The notes: a model not told the origin generated them from the letters alone. A stretch of DNA of 64,000 nucleotides from Chitinophaga sp. H8 (GCF_040567655.1 NZ_JBEXAC010000001.1:124001-188000); one strand, 5' to 3'; counted from the stretch's first letter, positions 18,841 through 27,366 are shown. Translations and numbers: made by a program.

Positions 18841-18856
18841 TGTAAAGTGCTTTACA
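18841..18856 (-). promoter_or_regulatory. short hairpin plus T-run in the metE leader
   Basis: A 7-bp perfect inverted repeat (TGTAAAG/CTTTACA) separated by 2 nt. On the minus strand it is followed directly by five Ts at 18836-18840, about 30 nt before the metE ATG. It resembles a weak intrinsic terminator or a start-site-masking hairpin and may be part of the riboswitch expression platform. Confidence 0.4.
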
Positions 18857-18971
18857 GCGGGTATGTTTTCGCGAAGAAAGATGCAGAGATATGAAGGGGC
18901 ATACTTCACCCGGAGGGAAGCAGCAGTGTATTCAATGCCCTGTAAGCGCTTTGTTTCGCGAAAGCATACAG

Positions 18972-19169
18972 CAATTTGTTTGTGGCAAGTTTCCTGGCTT
19001 GTAACAGTTATGGTCGTCCTTCTCATCCGGATAATGTATCCCGACAATGGACATTGTTCATTGACCATAACCTTTTCAAAGGTTACTTACAGTTGCGCGT
19101 CAGCCCGTGATTTACACACGGTTCCTTTTTAATTCCGGCATAACAGCCGGACACCGCAAACAGCAATTG
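18972..19169 (-). promoter_or_regulatory. cobalamin (B12) riboswitch of metE
   Basis: On the minus strand the leader carries, in order, the conserved core around 19090-19125 (a GTGTAAATCACGGGCTGACG stretch followed by GCAACTGTAA) and the downstream GCCAGGAAACTTGCC box at 18984-18998. These are the defining cobalamin-riboswitch elements. The ends can pair as a closing P1 stem: 19154-19162 with 18977-18985, eight of nine pairs, extended by 19165-19169 with 18972-18976. A -7 promoter box lies just upstream and metE 160 nt downstream. The expression platform is not certain. Confidence 0.95.
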
Positions 19170-19187
19170 TGTTATAAAGAACCGGAG

Positions 19188-19195
19188 CAAATATA
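19188..19195 (-). promoter_or_regulatory. -7 promoter box of the riboswitch-metE transcript
   Basis: TATATTTG on the minus strand matches TAnnTTTG. The predicted start near 19182 leaves about a dozen nucleotides before the riboswitch P1 stem, a sensible arrangement. The -33 element is weak. Confidence 0.5.
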
Positions 19196-19533
19196 AGTAA
19201 GTTTCTCCTCAACATTGCCGTAACAGCTGTAAGTTGTATGGAAACCATTATCAGGCGGATAAACCTGTTTTTTTGCCTGTTTCCAGCATAAAATACTATT
19301 TTATATGCTTGTTTTATTGCTTTTGTGCTGTGTAAAAGTAGATAAGTGGAACAGATATTGTCTGTGGAATGGAAAGTTTGGTATATTATCCTACAGCAGC
19401 ATAGCTGTTTGGCATATTTTGCTGTTTGCATGCCTTGTGAAGCAGATAAACAGAAAATATTACGGCAGCTCTTTGTAGTATGGAGCGTTTTAAGAGGTAA
19501 GAGGTAGGGAAACGGGCGCTTTTAAAAATTCCT
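19196..19533. other. gene-free stretch between the metE promoter and the pepT promoter
   Basis: About 340 bp of divergent intergenic DNA. Open frames here start without recognisable protein signals and have AT-rich, non-coding composition. I see no RNA gene or large repeat. Confidence 0.5.
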
Positions 19534-19541
19534 TACGTTTG
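19534..19541 (+). promoter_or_regulatory. -7 promoter box directly before the pepT ATG
   Basis: TACGTTTG matches TAnnTTTG and ends only 4 bp before the ATG at 19546. The predicted transcription start falls on or next to the start codon, so the pepT mRNA may be leaderless or nearly so. Confidence 0.5.
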
Positions 19542-19545
19542 CAAT

Positions 19546-20793
19546 ATGTTTAAGCAATATCAATTCAAGGTAGCGGAGCGCTTTATACGTTATGCGCAAA
19601 TAGATACGGAGTCTGATCCGATGAGTGAAACATTTCCTTCCACTGCAAAGCAAAAAGACCTGGGTCGTTTGCTCGTAAAGGAATTGCAGGAAATAGGCAT
19701 TAAGGATGCGGAGCTGGACGAACATGGATATGTATATGCCACGATTCCATCCAATACAGATAAAAAAGTTCCGGTAATCTGCTTCTGTTCACATATGGAT
19801 ACGTCCAGCGATTGCAGCGGTGCGAATGTGAAACCTATTGTGCATAAAAATTATGATGGCGGTGATATTCAGTTGCCCGATGATCCGGCTATTGTGATCC
19901 GTGTAGCGGAGCATCCTTATCTCAAAGAAAAGAAAGGAGACGATATTATTACTGCCAGCGGCACTACTTTGCTGGGAGCAGATGATAAAGCAGGTATTGC
20001 AGAGATCGTGGAAGCAGCGGATTTTCTGTTGCAGCATCCCGAAGTAAAGCATGGTGATATCCGTATCCTGTTTACACCCGATGAAGAAATAGGCAAGGGC
20101 GTAGAAAAGGTAAATCTGGATAAGTTGGGTGCGCAGTTTGCCTATACAATGGATGGCGGAGAACTGGGCGCCGTAGAAGATGAAACGTTTTCTGCAGATG
20201 CCGTAAAGATTACGATCTATGGTATCAGTATTCATCCCGGATCTGCCAAGAATAAGCTGGTAAGTGCCATGAAAGTAGCCGGTGATCTGCTGGCAGCATT
20301 ACCAAAAGATATGTTGTCGCCCGAAACTACGGAAGACCGGGAAGGATTTATCCATCCGGTACGTATGCAGGGCACGGTAGAAAAAGCGGAAATCGACTTT
20401 ATCATACGTGATTTTACTACGGCAGCATTGGAAGGACATGAAGGATACCTGCGCCGTATTATGGAGAAAGTAGTAGCTACCTATCCGGGAGCAAGGGCTA
20501 CCTTAAAAGTAGCTGAGCAGTACCGCAATATGAAAGAGGTGCTTGATCAGTACCCGCAGGTGATGGCATATGCAGAGGAGGCTATCCGCAAGGTAGGTGT
20601 ATCCCCTGTTAAAATGAGTATCCGGGGAGGTACAGACGGTTCCCGCCTGTCTTTTATGGGATTACCCTGCCCCAATATTTTTACAGGCGAAATGGCCCTC
20701 CATGGCAAACATGAATATGTAAGTATCCAGGATATGCAAAAAGCGGTGCAAACTATTGTGTATCTGGCACAGGTGTGGGAGCAACGCAGCTAA
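19546..20793 (+). CDS. pepT: peptidase T (tripeptide aminopeptidase)
   Basis: Cytoplasmic di-zinc M20 aminopeptidase that removes the N-terminal residue of tripeptides. The 415-residue protein has the metal-site motifs in order: SHMDTSSDCSG (about 82-92), GADDKAG, FTPDEEIGKG and the C-terminal FTGEMALHGKHEYV. The start MFKQYQFKVAERFIRYAQIDTESD aligns with the usual PepT N-terminus, supporting the ATG even though it lies next to the promoter box. It stands alone. Confidence 0.96.
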   Translation: MFKQYQFKVAERFIRYAQIDTESDPMSETFPSTAKQKDLGRLLVKELQEIGIKDAELDEHGYVYATIPSNTDKKVPVICFCSHMDTSSDCSGANVKPIVHKNYDGGDIQLPDDPAIVIRVAEHPYLKEKKGDDIITASGTTLLGADDKAGIAEIVEAADFLLQHPEVKHGDIRILFTPDEEIGKGVEKVNLDKLGAQFAYTMDGGELGAVEDETFSADAVKITIYGISIHPGSAKNKLVSAMKVAGDLLAALPKDMLSPETTEDREGFIHPVRMQGTVEKAEIDFIIRDFTTAALEGHEGYLRRIMEKVVATYPGARATLKVAEQYRNMKEVLDQYPQVMAYAEEAIRKVGVSPVKMSIRGGTDGSRLSFMGLPCPNIFTGEMALHGKHEYVSIQDMQKAVQTIVYLAQVWEQRS

Positions 20794-20855
20794 GTAAAGA
20801 ATATTGAAATTAGCAATTTTATTATTACTTTAACCGTTTATTGGTTTTAGATTAA

Positions 20856-20863
20856 TACTTTTG
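20856..20863 (+). promoter_or_regulatory. -7 promoter box of the exbB-exbD pair
   Basis: TACTTTTG matches TAnnTTTG, 20 bp before the ATG at 20884. Confidence 0.5.
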
Positions 20864-20883
20864 CATCGCTTAAAATTACTTAC

Positions 20884-21600
20884 ATGCTGTTAGGACTAAT
20901 TACACTATTGCAGGATACTTTACGACTCCCCAAAGCAGATACAGTGGCTACTGCGCTTAATGCGGCAGGAGAAGCCAGCCAGCAGATCAGTTTGATGGAT
21001 ATGCTGATGAAAGGGGGCGTACTGATGATCCCGTTAGGGATTCTTTCCGTGATTGCAGTATTTGTATTTGTAGAAAGATACATGACCATTTCCAAAGCGG
21101 GTAAGCTGGAAGATAACTTCATGCCGATGATACGGGACCATATCACTACTGGTAATATGGCTGCAGCCCGCTCTCTGGCAAAGAACACCAACAGCCCTAT
21201 TGCCCGTATGATCGATAAAGGTATTCAGCGTATTGGCAAGCCTATTGACAATATTGAAAAGTCAATGGAAAATGTGGGCAAGCTGGAAATATACCGTATG
21301 GAGAAAAACCTGGTGATCCTGTCGATTATTGCAGGGATAGCCCCGATGTTCGGGTTCCTGGGTACCATTGCGGGTATGATTCAGACATTTTTTAACATTT
21401 CCATCACTTCTGATATTACCCTGGGTACTATTGCCGGTGGTATCTATGTAAAAATGATTACCTCTGCTACCGGTCTGATCATTGGTCTGATCGCATTTAT
21501 CGGATACAGTTTCCTGAATGCACAGATCGACAAGGTGATCCACAAAATGGAAAACGCATCGTCCGAATTCATTGATATTTTACAGGAGCCAACAAAATAA
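20884..21600 (+). CDS. MotA/TolQ/ExbB proton channel protein
   Basis: Inner-membrane channel subunit that uses proton flow to energise TonB- or TolA-linked outer membrane work. The 238-residue protein has an N-terminal periplasmic stretch and a first membrane helix at about 43-63 (GGVLMIPLGILSVIAVFVFV). A cytoplasmic loop follows, then two further helices around APMFGFLGTIAGMIQTFF (about 155-172) and TGLIIGLIAFIGYSFLNAQ (about 199-217), the characteristic TolQ/ExbB signature. It pairs with the ExbD-like gene 66 bp downstream. Whether it serves TonB (ExbB) or Tol-Pal (TolQ) is not decidable here; no tonB, tolB or pal is adjacent. Confidence 0.9.
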   Translation: MLLGLITLLQDTLRLPKADTVATALNAAGEASQQISLMDMLMKGGVLMIPLGILSVIAVFVFVERYMTISKAGKLEDNFMPMIRDHITTGNMAAARSLAKNTNSPIARMIDKGIQRIGKPIDNIEKSMENVGKLEIYRMEKNLVILSIIAGIAPMFGFLGTIAGMIQTFFNISITSDITLGTIAGGIYVKMITSATGLIIGLIAFIGYSFLNAQIDKVIHKMENASSEFIDILQEPTK

Positions 21601-21666
21601 TTCCCGATCGTCTATGGATGGTTGGTGAGATGAAATCGTTGTTCCGGATGTTTAACAAATCTTATT

Positions 21667-22077
21667 ATGAATTTACGCAGGCGAAATAAAAGACAGGTGG
21701 AAATGCATAACTCAGCATTGAATGACATATTGTTCATTCTGCTGCTGTTTTTCCTGATCGTATCCACACTGGCTAACCCTAATGTTATCAAACTTACCCT
21801 GCCCAAGGCCAAGAGCAATACCAAATCCAAACAAACGGTAGTGGTGAGCATCAATGATAAAAGAGAATTTTTTGTGGGTACTAACAAAGTAGCATTTGAA
21901 GGACTGAAACAAATGCTGGTACCCGCTATTACCAATGAACATGTAGATCCTACCATTGTAATCAATGCAGAAAAGTCGGTGCCGGTAGAAGATGTAGTGA
22001 GCGTAATGGAGGTAGCCCGCGAATTGAATGCCCGGGTAGTACTGGCTACTGCTAATCCGCAAAGCGGCAAACGATAA
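21667..22077 (+). CDS. ExbD/TolR family biopolymer transport protein
   Basis: Partner of the proton channel upstream. The 136-residue protein has a basic N-terminus (MNLRRRNKRQVEMHNSALND) and one membrane helix (about 20-40, DILFILLLFFLIVSTLANP) with the conserved proton-carrying Asp at its start. A periplasmic alpha/beta domain ends in VPVEDVVSVMEVARELNARVVLAT. Operon with the exbB-like gene. Confidence 0.92.
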   Translation: MNLRRRNKRQVEMHNSALNDILFILLLFFLIVSTLANPNVIKLTLPKAKSNTKSKQTVVVSINDKREFFVGTNKVAFEGLKQMLVPAITNEHVDPTIVINAEKSVPVEDVVSVMEVARELNARVVLATANPQSGKR

Positions 22078-22307
22078 TTTTTTAGGCTGTTAGCTGCTAG
22101 TCTTTAGCTATTAGCATAAATGCAGCGAATACTTCGGGATGACCTTATCTGCAACATTTTAAACAGCTTTTGTAGCGTTTTGCTGCATTTTGCCCGCAGC
22201 AGCTCACAGCTTTTCTTCCCTGCATTAAGCCAATAGTTAAGCGCTTAATAAACTTTCAATACCTTTCTGGTACCCCAAGCCCTTATTTTACAATCTGTAC
22301 AATATGT
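22078..22307. other. gene-free stretch after exbD
   Basis: About 230 bp with several TAGCTnnTAG-like words near 22088-22112 but no clear terminator or RNA gene; the informative part of this gap is the palindromes that follow it. Confidence 0.4.
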
Positions 22308-22351
22308 ATAATTATTATTTACAATCAATTATGATTGTAAATAATAATTAT
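22308..22351. repeat. 44-bp perfect palindrome (20-bp arms) upstream of tetR
   Basis: The left arm 22308-22327 and right arm 22332-22351 are exact reverse complements with a 4-nt spacer, composed almost only of A and T. It lies just upstream of the tetR promoter. It could be a regulator site, a cruciform-forming element or an upstream A/T-rich activator region; the lack of a GC-rich stem argues against a normal terminator. Confidence 0.85.
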
Positions 22352-22353
22352 TT

Positions 22354-22393
22354 AAACAATCGTTTGATTTAATTAAACGTTTGTTTAGTTTTG
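22354..22393 (+). promoter_or_regulatory. tetR-efflux operon promoter with overlapping operator
   Basis: A -33 TTTG at 22363-22366, exactly 19 nt of spacer and a -7 TAGTTTTG at 22386-22393 make a full Bacteroidota promoter. An imperfect inverted repeat, 22354-22369 against 22371-22386 (14 of 16 positions), spans it. This is where an autoregulating TetR repressor would be expected to bind. Confidence 0.75.
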
Positions 22394-22415
22394 CTCCCTC
22401 AACATTGTGAACGAC

Positions 22416-23051
22416 ATGGTCATATACACGGAGAAGCAGTTATCTATCATCAATGTGGCAGAAAAGCTATTCGCAGAAAAGGGGTTTCATGGCACCTCTG
22501 TAAGGGATATTTCGCTGGAAGCGGATGTAAACGTGGCAATGATATCCTATTACTTTGGTTCTAAGGACAAACTGCTGGAAGCTATTATGAAACAAAAGAT
22601 GCAGGCTTCCAAGGATGTGGTAGAAGGATTGTTGAAAAATGAAACATTAGCCCCATTGGAAAAGGTGTACAGGCTGATTGACAATTTTGTTGATAAGGTA
22701 TTTGATAACCAGCGTTTGCATTGCATCATGGTGAGGGAGCAGCTGAACCGGGAAGGGGATACTGTGGTGCGTAATATGATTGCGGAAAACAAAAAAGAGG
22801 TGTCCGATCTTATCCGCGAGTTGATCATGGAAGGACAGCGTAATGGGGATTTTAATAAGGACGTAGATATGCTGATGATGGGCACCACCTTATTTGGTAC
22901 ACTGAATCATGCTGTTTCGGGCCAGGACTTTCACAGAAGGCTGGCAGGGTTGGAAGGCATGCCTGCAGAGGAGTTCAAAGCATATTTATCCAAAAGATTA
23001 AGCAATCATTTAAAAAAAGTATTTAAAGCAATCCTCACACATGAATTATAA
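22416..23051 (+). CDS. TetR/AcrR family transcriptional repressor
   Basis: Probable repressor of its own efflux operon. I choose the ATG at 22416; an in-frame GTG at 22407 lies only about 14 nt from the -7 box. N-terminal helix-turn-helix (about 5-50): IINVAEKLFAEKGFHGTSVRDISLEADVNVAMISYYFGSKDKLLEAI, the standard TetR form. The C-terminal ligand domain (about 60-210) is divergent, so the inducer cannot be guessed. Its 3' end overlaps tolC by 11 bp. Confidence 0.93.
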   Translation: MVIYTEKQLSIINVAEKLFAEKGFHGTSVRDISLEADVNVAMISYYFGSKDKLLEAIMKQKMQASKDVVEGLLKNETLAPLEKVYRLIDNFVDKVFDNQRLHCIMVREQLNREGDTVVRNMIAENKKEVSDLIRELIMEGQRNGDFNKDVDMLMMGTTLFGTLNHAVSGQDFHRRLAGLEGMPAEEFKAYLSKRLSNHLKKVFKAILTHEL

Positions 23052-24408
23052 AGGAAGCATTTACAAGCAGTTCTTGTATGCGTTTGTATCCGGTGCGGTA
23101 ATTACATTGGCTTTACAGGGAGCTGCTTATGCACAAACCACCAAAAAATTAACCCTGAACGAGGCGATCTCATTAAGTATACAGCATAGCAAACAGTTAA
23201 AGCTGAGCCAGGCTAAGATAGCGGAGGCCGGAGCTTCCCTTAAAGAAGCTTATGAGCGTCAACTGCCGGATGTGAGTATTTCCGGCTCTTACCTGCGGCT
23301 GCTGCAACCTAATATAGATCTTAAACTGAAAATGGGAAATGACAGCAGCGGCAATAAGGGGGGCGGTTCTCCTAATGTAAACCAGGCAGCTTATGCTATG
23401 GCGAATGTATCCCTGCCCATCTTTTCCGGATTTATGATACAAAGCGGGAAAGCATCTGCACGTTACCTGGCAGAAGCGGCCAAACTGGATGCCGACAAAA
23501 ACCGGGAAGATGTGATCCAGAATACAATTGCGGCCTATTGTAATTTATATAAAGCCAAAGCAGCAGTAGCCCTGGTAAAAGAAAACCAGAAAGAATCCCT
23601 GCAAAGAGTAAAGGATTTTACCAACCTGGAAAAAAATGGCCTGTTGGCAAGGAACGACTTGCTCAAAGCACAACTGCAGGAATCCAATATCGAATTATCC
23701 CTGCTGGATGCAGAAAGCAGCCTTAAAATAGCCAACATTAATATGGACCTCCTGCTGGGCCTGCCGGAAGATGTAGAACTGGAAGTGGATGCAGCTACCT
23801 TTCAGCAGGATCCTGTTGTGGATAACAGGGCGGTAGATGAATGGGAACAGCTGGCATTGGCAAGCCGTAAAGATGCTGCTGCCCTGGCTGCCCGTGAAAA
23901 AGCAGCGAATGCTGGTATAAAAGCAGCCAAAGGGGAGTACTATCCTGCTGTGGCAGTAACCGGGGGATATATTGCTGCACATATTCCGGAGGTAATGACC
24001 ATTACCAATGCTGTAAATGCTGGCATAGGTCTTAAATACAGCCCTTCTTCCCTGTGGAAAACCGGATCCAAGGTAAACGGAGCCAAGGCCCGCCTGGAGC
24101 AGGTACAGGCTAACGAAGAAATGCTGGTAGATGAAATACACCTGCAGATAAACCAATCTTATCAAAACTATGTGCTGAGTAAAAAGCGTATCGATACTTA
24201 CGCTAAAGCCATAGAGCAGGCGGACGAAAACTACCGGATCGTTAAGAACAAACAGGTGAATAACCTGGCTACTACTACCGATCTCCTGGAAGCGGATGTG
24301 GCAGATCTGCAGGCAAAGCTGAATTACACTTTTGCTAAAGCAGATGCACTGCTGGCCTATAAGAAACTGCTGCAAACAGCAGGTGTACTGGCAACGGATT
24401 ATAAATAA
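23041..24408 (+). CDS. TolC-type outer membrane efflux protein
   Basis: Outer-membrane exit duct of a tripartite pump. The 455-residue precursor has a signal peptide (about 1-31, ending GAAYAQ) and two OEP repeats with long coiled-coil helices: LTLNEAISLSIQHSKQLKLSQAKIAEA near the N-terminus and a second block near 260-440. The ATG lies inside the end of tetR, indicating coupling. The membrane fusion protein gene follows after 41 bp. Confidence 0.93.
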   Translation: MNYKGSIYKQFLYAFVSGAVITLALQGAAYAQTTKKLTLNEAISLSIQHSKQLKLSQAKIAEAGASLKEAYERQLPDVSISGSYLRLLQPNIDLKLKMGNDSSGNKGGGSPNVNQAAYAMANVSLPIFSGFMIQSGKASARYLAEAAKLDADKNREDVIQNTIAAYCNLYKAKAAVALVKENQKESLQRVKDFTNLEKNGLLARNDLLKAQLQESNIELSLLDAESSLKIANINMDLLLGLPEDVELEVDAATFQQDPVVDNRAVDEWEQLALASRKDAAALAAREKAANAGIKAAKGEYYPAVAVTGGYIAAHIPEVMTITNAVNAGIGLKYSPSSLWKTGSKVNGAKARLEQVQANEEMLVDEIHLQINQSYQNYVLSKKRIDTYAKAIEQADENYRIVKNKQVNNLATTTDLLEADVADLQAKLNYTFAKADALLAYKKLLQTAGVLATDYK

Positions 24409-24449
24409 TCACAACGTCATTACCCGTAAACCAATAAACAGGTAAACAA

Positions 24450-25592
24450 ATGGAAACGCAAACCAACGAAATAAAAAATACTCACGTTCAATCTGGTAAA
24501 AATATGCAGGAAAAACCCGCGCCTAAAAAGCGCAACTTAAGATTCATTATAGTGCTCGCAGTGTTGGTAATAGGTGGTGGCGCTTTTGGGATCACTAAAT
24601 ACATTCATGCGCTTCACCATGAAGAAACAGATAATGCACAGATAGAAGCGAATGTAAGCCCCGTAATTCCCAGGGTATCCGGCTATGTGAAAGCAGTAAA
24701 GGTGAGTGATAACCAGTCCGTAAAAAAAGGGGATACCCTTGTGATACTGGACGACCGTGATCTGAGAATTAAAGTAGAACAGGCCGAAACTGCCCTGATG
24801 ACCGCACAGGTTAATCTGGGGGTGGCACAGGCAAGTACACAGGCTTCTGAGGTAAATGTGGCTTCTTCCAGGGCTAATATTGCTACCATGGATGCGCAGA
24901 TTGAAGCGGGAAAAGTAAACGTGTGGAGAGCCACCCAGGATTATGAGCGCTATAATAACCTGATCAAGGATCATTCTATTACACAGCAGCAATATGAACA
25001 GGCGCTGGCAGCTAAACAAACGGCAGAACGCCAGCTGGAGGTGCTGGTAAAACAGCGTAATGCAGCTGCCCGTCAGACAGATGCGGTGGCTTCTCAGAGC
25101 AGCGCTACTTCCAAACAAATCAACATGGCCAACGCTACTATCAGCCAACGCCAAACGGATGTGAACGATGCCCGGCTCAACCTGTCCTATACTGTTATCA
25201 CCGCGCCGGAAGATGGATTAGTATCTAAGGTATACGTAACTCCTGGGCAGTATGTGCAGGCGGGGCAATCCCTGTTCAGCGTGGTGATGGATAATAACAT
25301 CTGGGTAGTGGCCAATTTTAAAGAAACACAGCTGGATAAAATGGCGATCGGTCAACCGGTTACTGTGCACGTAGATGCTTATCCGGGCGAAGCCCTGGAA
25401 GCAAAGGTGTCTTCCTTTTCTCCGGCTACCGGCGCCCGTTTTGCACTGTTGCCGCCTGATAATGCATCCGGCAACTTCGTAAAGGTAGTACAGCGCTTAC
25501 CGGTTAAAATAGAATTCCTGCATCCGGAAGATAAACATGTAAAACAATTGCGGCCAGGATTGAGTGTGATGGTGGACGTACACCTGAACTAA
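24450..25592 (+). CDS. HlyD/EmrA-type membrane fusion protein
   Basis: Periplasmic adaptor linking the MFS pump to TolC. The 380-residue protein has a cytoplasmic N-terminus, one membrane helix (about 31-50, FIIVLAVLVIGGGAFGITKY) and then a lipoyl half (VSPVIPRVSGYVKAVKVSDNQSVKKGDTLVILDDRDL). A long alpha-hairpin rich in Ala/Gln (about 110-235) follows, then the second lipoyl/beta-barrel half (YTVITAPEDGLVSKVYVTPGQYVQAGQSLFSVV). Domain order is as in EmrA. Confidence 0.94.
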   Translation: METQTNEIKNTHVQSGKNMQEKPAPKKRNLRFIIVLAVLVIGGGAFGITKYIHALHHEETDNAQIEANVSPVIPRVSGYVKAVKVSDNQSVKKGDTLVILDDRDLRIKVEQAETALMTAQVNLGVAQASTQASEVNVASSRANIATMDAQIEAGKVNVWRATQDYERYNNLIKDHSITQQQYEQALAAKQTAERQLEVLVKQRNAAARQTDAVASQSSATSKQINMANATISQRQTDVNDARLNLSYTVITAPEDGLVSKVYVTPGQYVQAGQSLFSVVMDNNIWVVANFKETQLDKMAIGQPVTVHVDAYPGEALEAKVSSFSPATGARFALLPPDNASGNFVKVVQRLPVKIEFLHPEDKHVKQLRPGLSVMVDVHLN

Positions 25593-25683
25593 GCAACCGG
25601 CTATCAGCACACTGCTGATGGCTTATGCTTTACGCTATATTACTGACAGCTAACGATTAATTGTTCAAAGCTTAGTAAATACC

Positions 25684-27264
25684 ATGCAGCAAGACTCATT
25701 GGTTGAATATGGTGCCCGCAGGGTAATTATAACAATTACGGCTATATTCTGTGCACTGTTGGAAATAGTAGATACTACTATTGTGAACGTGGCACTGAAT
25801 GATATGCGTGGTAATATGGGGGCCACCCTGCCTGAAATAGGCTGGGTAATCACTGCCTACGCTATCGGGAATGTAATTGTGGTGCCTATGACCAGCTGGT
25901 TGTCACAGCAATTTGGCCGCCGTAATTATTTCGCTGCTTCCATTATCATCTTTACCGTTTCTTCTTTTCTTTGCGGTAATGCCGTAGGTATCTGGGAACT
26001 GGTAGCTTTCCGGTTTATCCAGGGATTAGGTGGTGGCGCATTGCTGGTAACTTCACAAACGATCATCACAGAAAGTTATCCTCCTGAAAAACGTGGCACT
26101 TCACAAGCTATTTATGGATTAGGCGTAATTATAGGACCCACACTCGGCCCTCCATTGGGTGGTTATATTGTGGATCACTTCTCCTGGCCCTATATTTTTT
26201 ATATCAATATACCCATTGGGGTGATCGCTACACTGCTGACGCTGCAATTTGTACGCAGCCCCAAATTTGCCGAGAAAAAATCTGCCAATGAAATTGACTG
26301 GCTGGGTATCGGTTTGCTGGCGGCCACAGTAGGTTCGCTGCAATATGTACTGGAACGTGGACAGGAAGATGACTGGTTTAACAGTAGCAGCATCACTACC
26401 CTGGTGGTAGTTGCTGCGCTGAGTTTATTCTTCTTTGTATGGCGGGAACTGACTTATAAAAATCCCATTGTGGAACTCAGGGTATTAAAGAATGGTAACC
26501 TGAGAGCGGGTACTGTGCTCTCTTTCATCCTGGGATTTGGTTTGTACGGCTCTACTTTTATTATTCCCTTATATACACAAAGCACATTAGGATGGACTGC
26601 TACGCAGTCGGGTATGCTGATGATCCCGGCAGCGTTAACCACCGCTTTTATGATGCCTATCATCGGAAAGCTATTGGAGCGGGGGGTACCGCAACAATAC
26701 CTGGTAGCGCTGGGAATGTTCCTGTTCTTTGTATACAGTTTCTGGGGATATAAAATCTTAACGCCTGCTGATACCGGTGCAGATGCATTTTTCTGGATGC
26801 TGATTGTAAGAGGTATAGGTATGGGCATGTTGTTTATTCCGATTACTACCCTGGCATTATCCTCTCTTAAAGGACAGCAGATAGGACAGGGAGCGGCATT
26901 TACCGGGATGATGCGGCAGTTGGGTGGTTCCTTTGGCGTAGCGGCGATCACCACTTTTATGTCGCGCCAGAATATGGTACACCGCAGCGATCTGGTAAGC
27001 CAGCTGGATATTAATAATCCGGAAGTGCAGCAAAGGGTGCACAGTTTGCAGGCTGGTTTTATGAGTAAAGGCATGGATGCCACCACGGCTTTGAAAAGTG
27101 GTTACCAGGCATTGGATTATTCTGTATTCAAACAGGCCTCTGTATTGTCTTATATGGATGTATGCCTCTACCTGGGCATTATGTTCCTGGTATGTGTACC
27201 CATCGTGTTAATGGTGAAGGGAGGAAAACAACAAAAGAAACTGGATCCGTCGGCTATGCACTAA
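25684..27264 (+). CDS. DHA2-family (EmrB/QacA) drug:proton antiporter
   Basis: Inner-membrane MFS pump, 526 residues with about 14 hydrophobic helices. Motif C-like GLGVIIGPTLGPPLGGYIVD (about 146-165) and LSQQFGRRNYF (about 78-88, motif A region) are present, as is the DTTIVNVAL segment in helix 1 typical of DHA2 pumps. With TolC and the EmrA-like adaptor it completes a tripartite efflux system; substrates are unknown, but drugs or fatty-acid-like toxins are usual for the family. Confidence 0.94.
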   Translation: MQQDSLVEYGARRVIITITAIFCALLEIVDTTIVNVALNDMRGNMGATLPEIGWVITAYAIGNVIVVPMTSWLSQQFGRRNYFAASIIIFTVSSFLCGNAVGIWELVAFRFIQGLGGGALLVTSQTIITESYPPEKRGTSQAIYGLGVIIGPTLGPPLGGYIVDHFSWPYIFYINIPIGVIATLLTLQFVRSPKFAEKKSANEIDWLGIGLLAATVGSLQYVLERGQEDDWFNSSSITTLVVVAALSLFFFVWRELTYKNPIVELRVLKNGNLRAGTVLSFILGFGLYGSTFIIPLYTQSTLGWTATQSGMLMIPAALTTAFMMPIIGKLLERGVPQQYLVALGMFLFFVYSFWGYKILTPADTGADAFFWMLIVRGIGMGMLFIPITTLALSSLKGQQIGQGAAFTGMMRQLGGSFGVAAITTFMSRQNMVHRSDLVSQLDINNPEVQQRVHSLQAGFMSKGMDATTALKSGYQALDYSVFKQASVLSYMDVCLYLGIMFLVCVPIVLMVKGGKQQKKLDPSAMH

Positions 27265-27330
27265 AACAGGCATGGTCTGCTATATATTTTTTGTTGCATA
27301 ACAGTGTAACAGTTGTAGGTTTAGGAACTG

Positions 27331-27366
27331 GCCGGAATATTCATATTCCGGCTTTACTTTTTTATA
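27331..27366. terminator. terminator between the efflux operon and prmC
   Basis: Perfect 9-bp GC-rich stem (27331-27339 with 27344-27352), a 4-nt loop and then a T-rich tract on the plus strand. It ends the rightward efflux operon; it may also serve prmC from the other side. Confidence 0.8.

Noticed and set aside
19129..19431. 100-codon minus-strand open frame upstream of metE
   Set aside because: It overlaps the metE promoter and riboswitch edge and shows no protein-like features.
22308..22351. Terminator of the exbB-exbD operon
   Set aside because: The stem is almost all A/T, lies about 230 bp after exbD and has no T-run different from the stem itself; it sits beside the tetR promoter instead.
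23695..24375. 226-codon minus-strand open frame
   Set aside because: Antisense to the tolC-like gene, Phe/Cys/Ser-rich and without domain signatures.
26454..27086. 210-codon minus-strand open frame
   Set aside because: Antisense to the emrB-like gene; no start context or family features.
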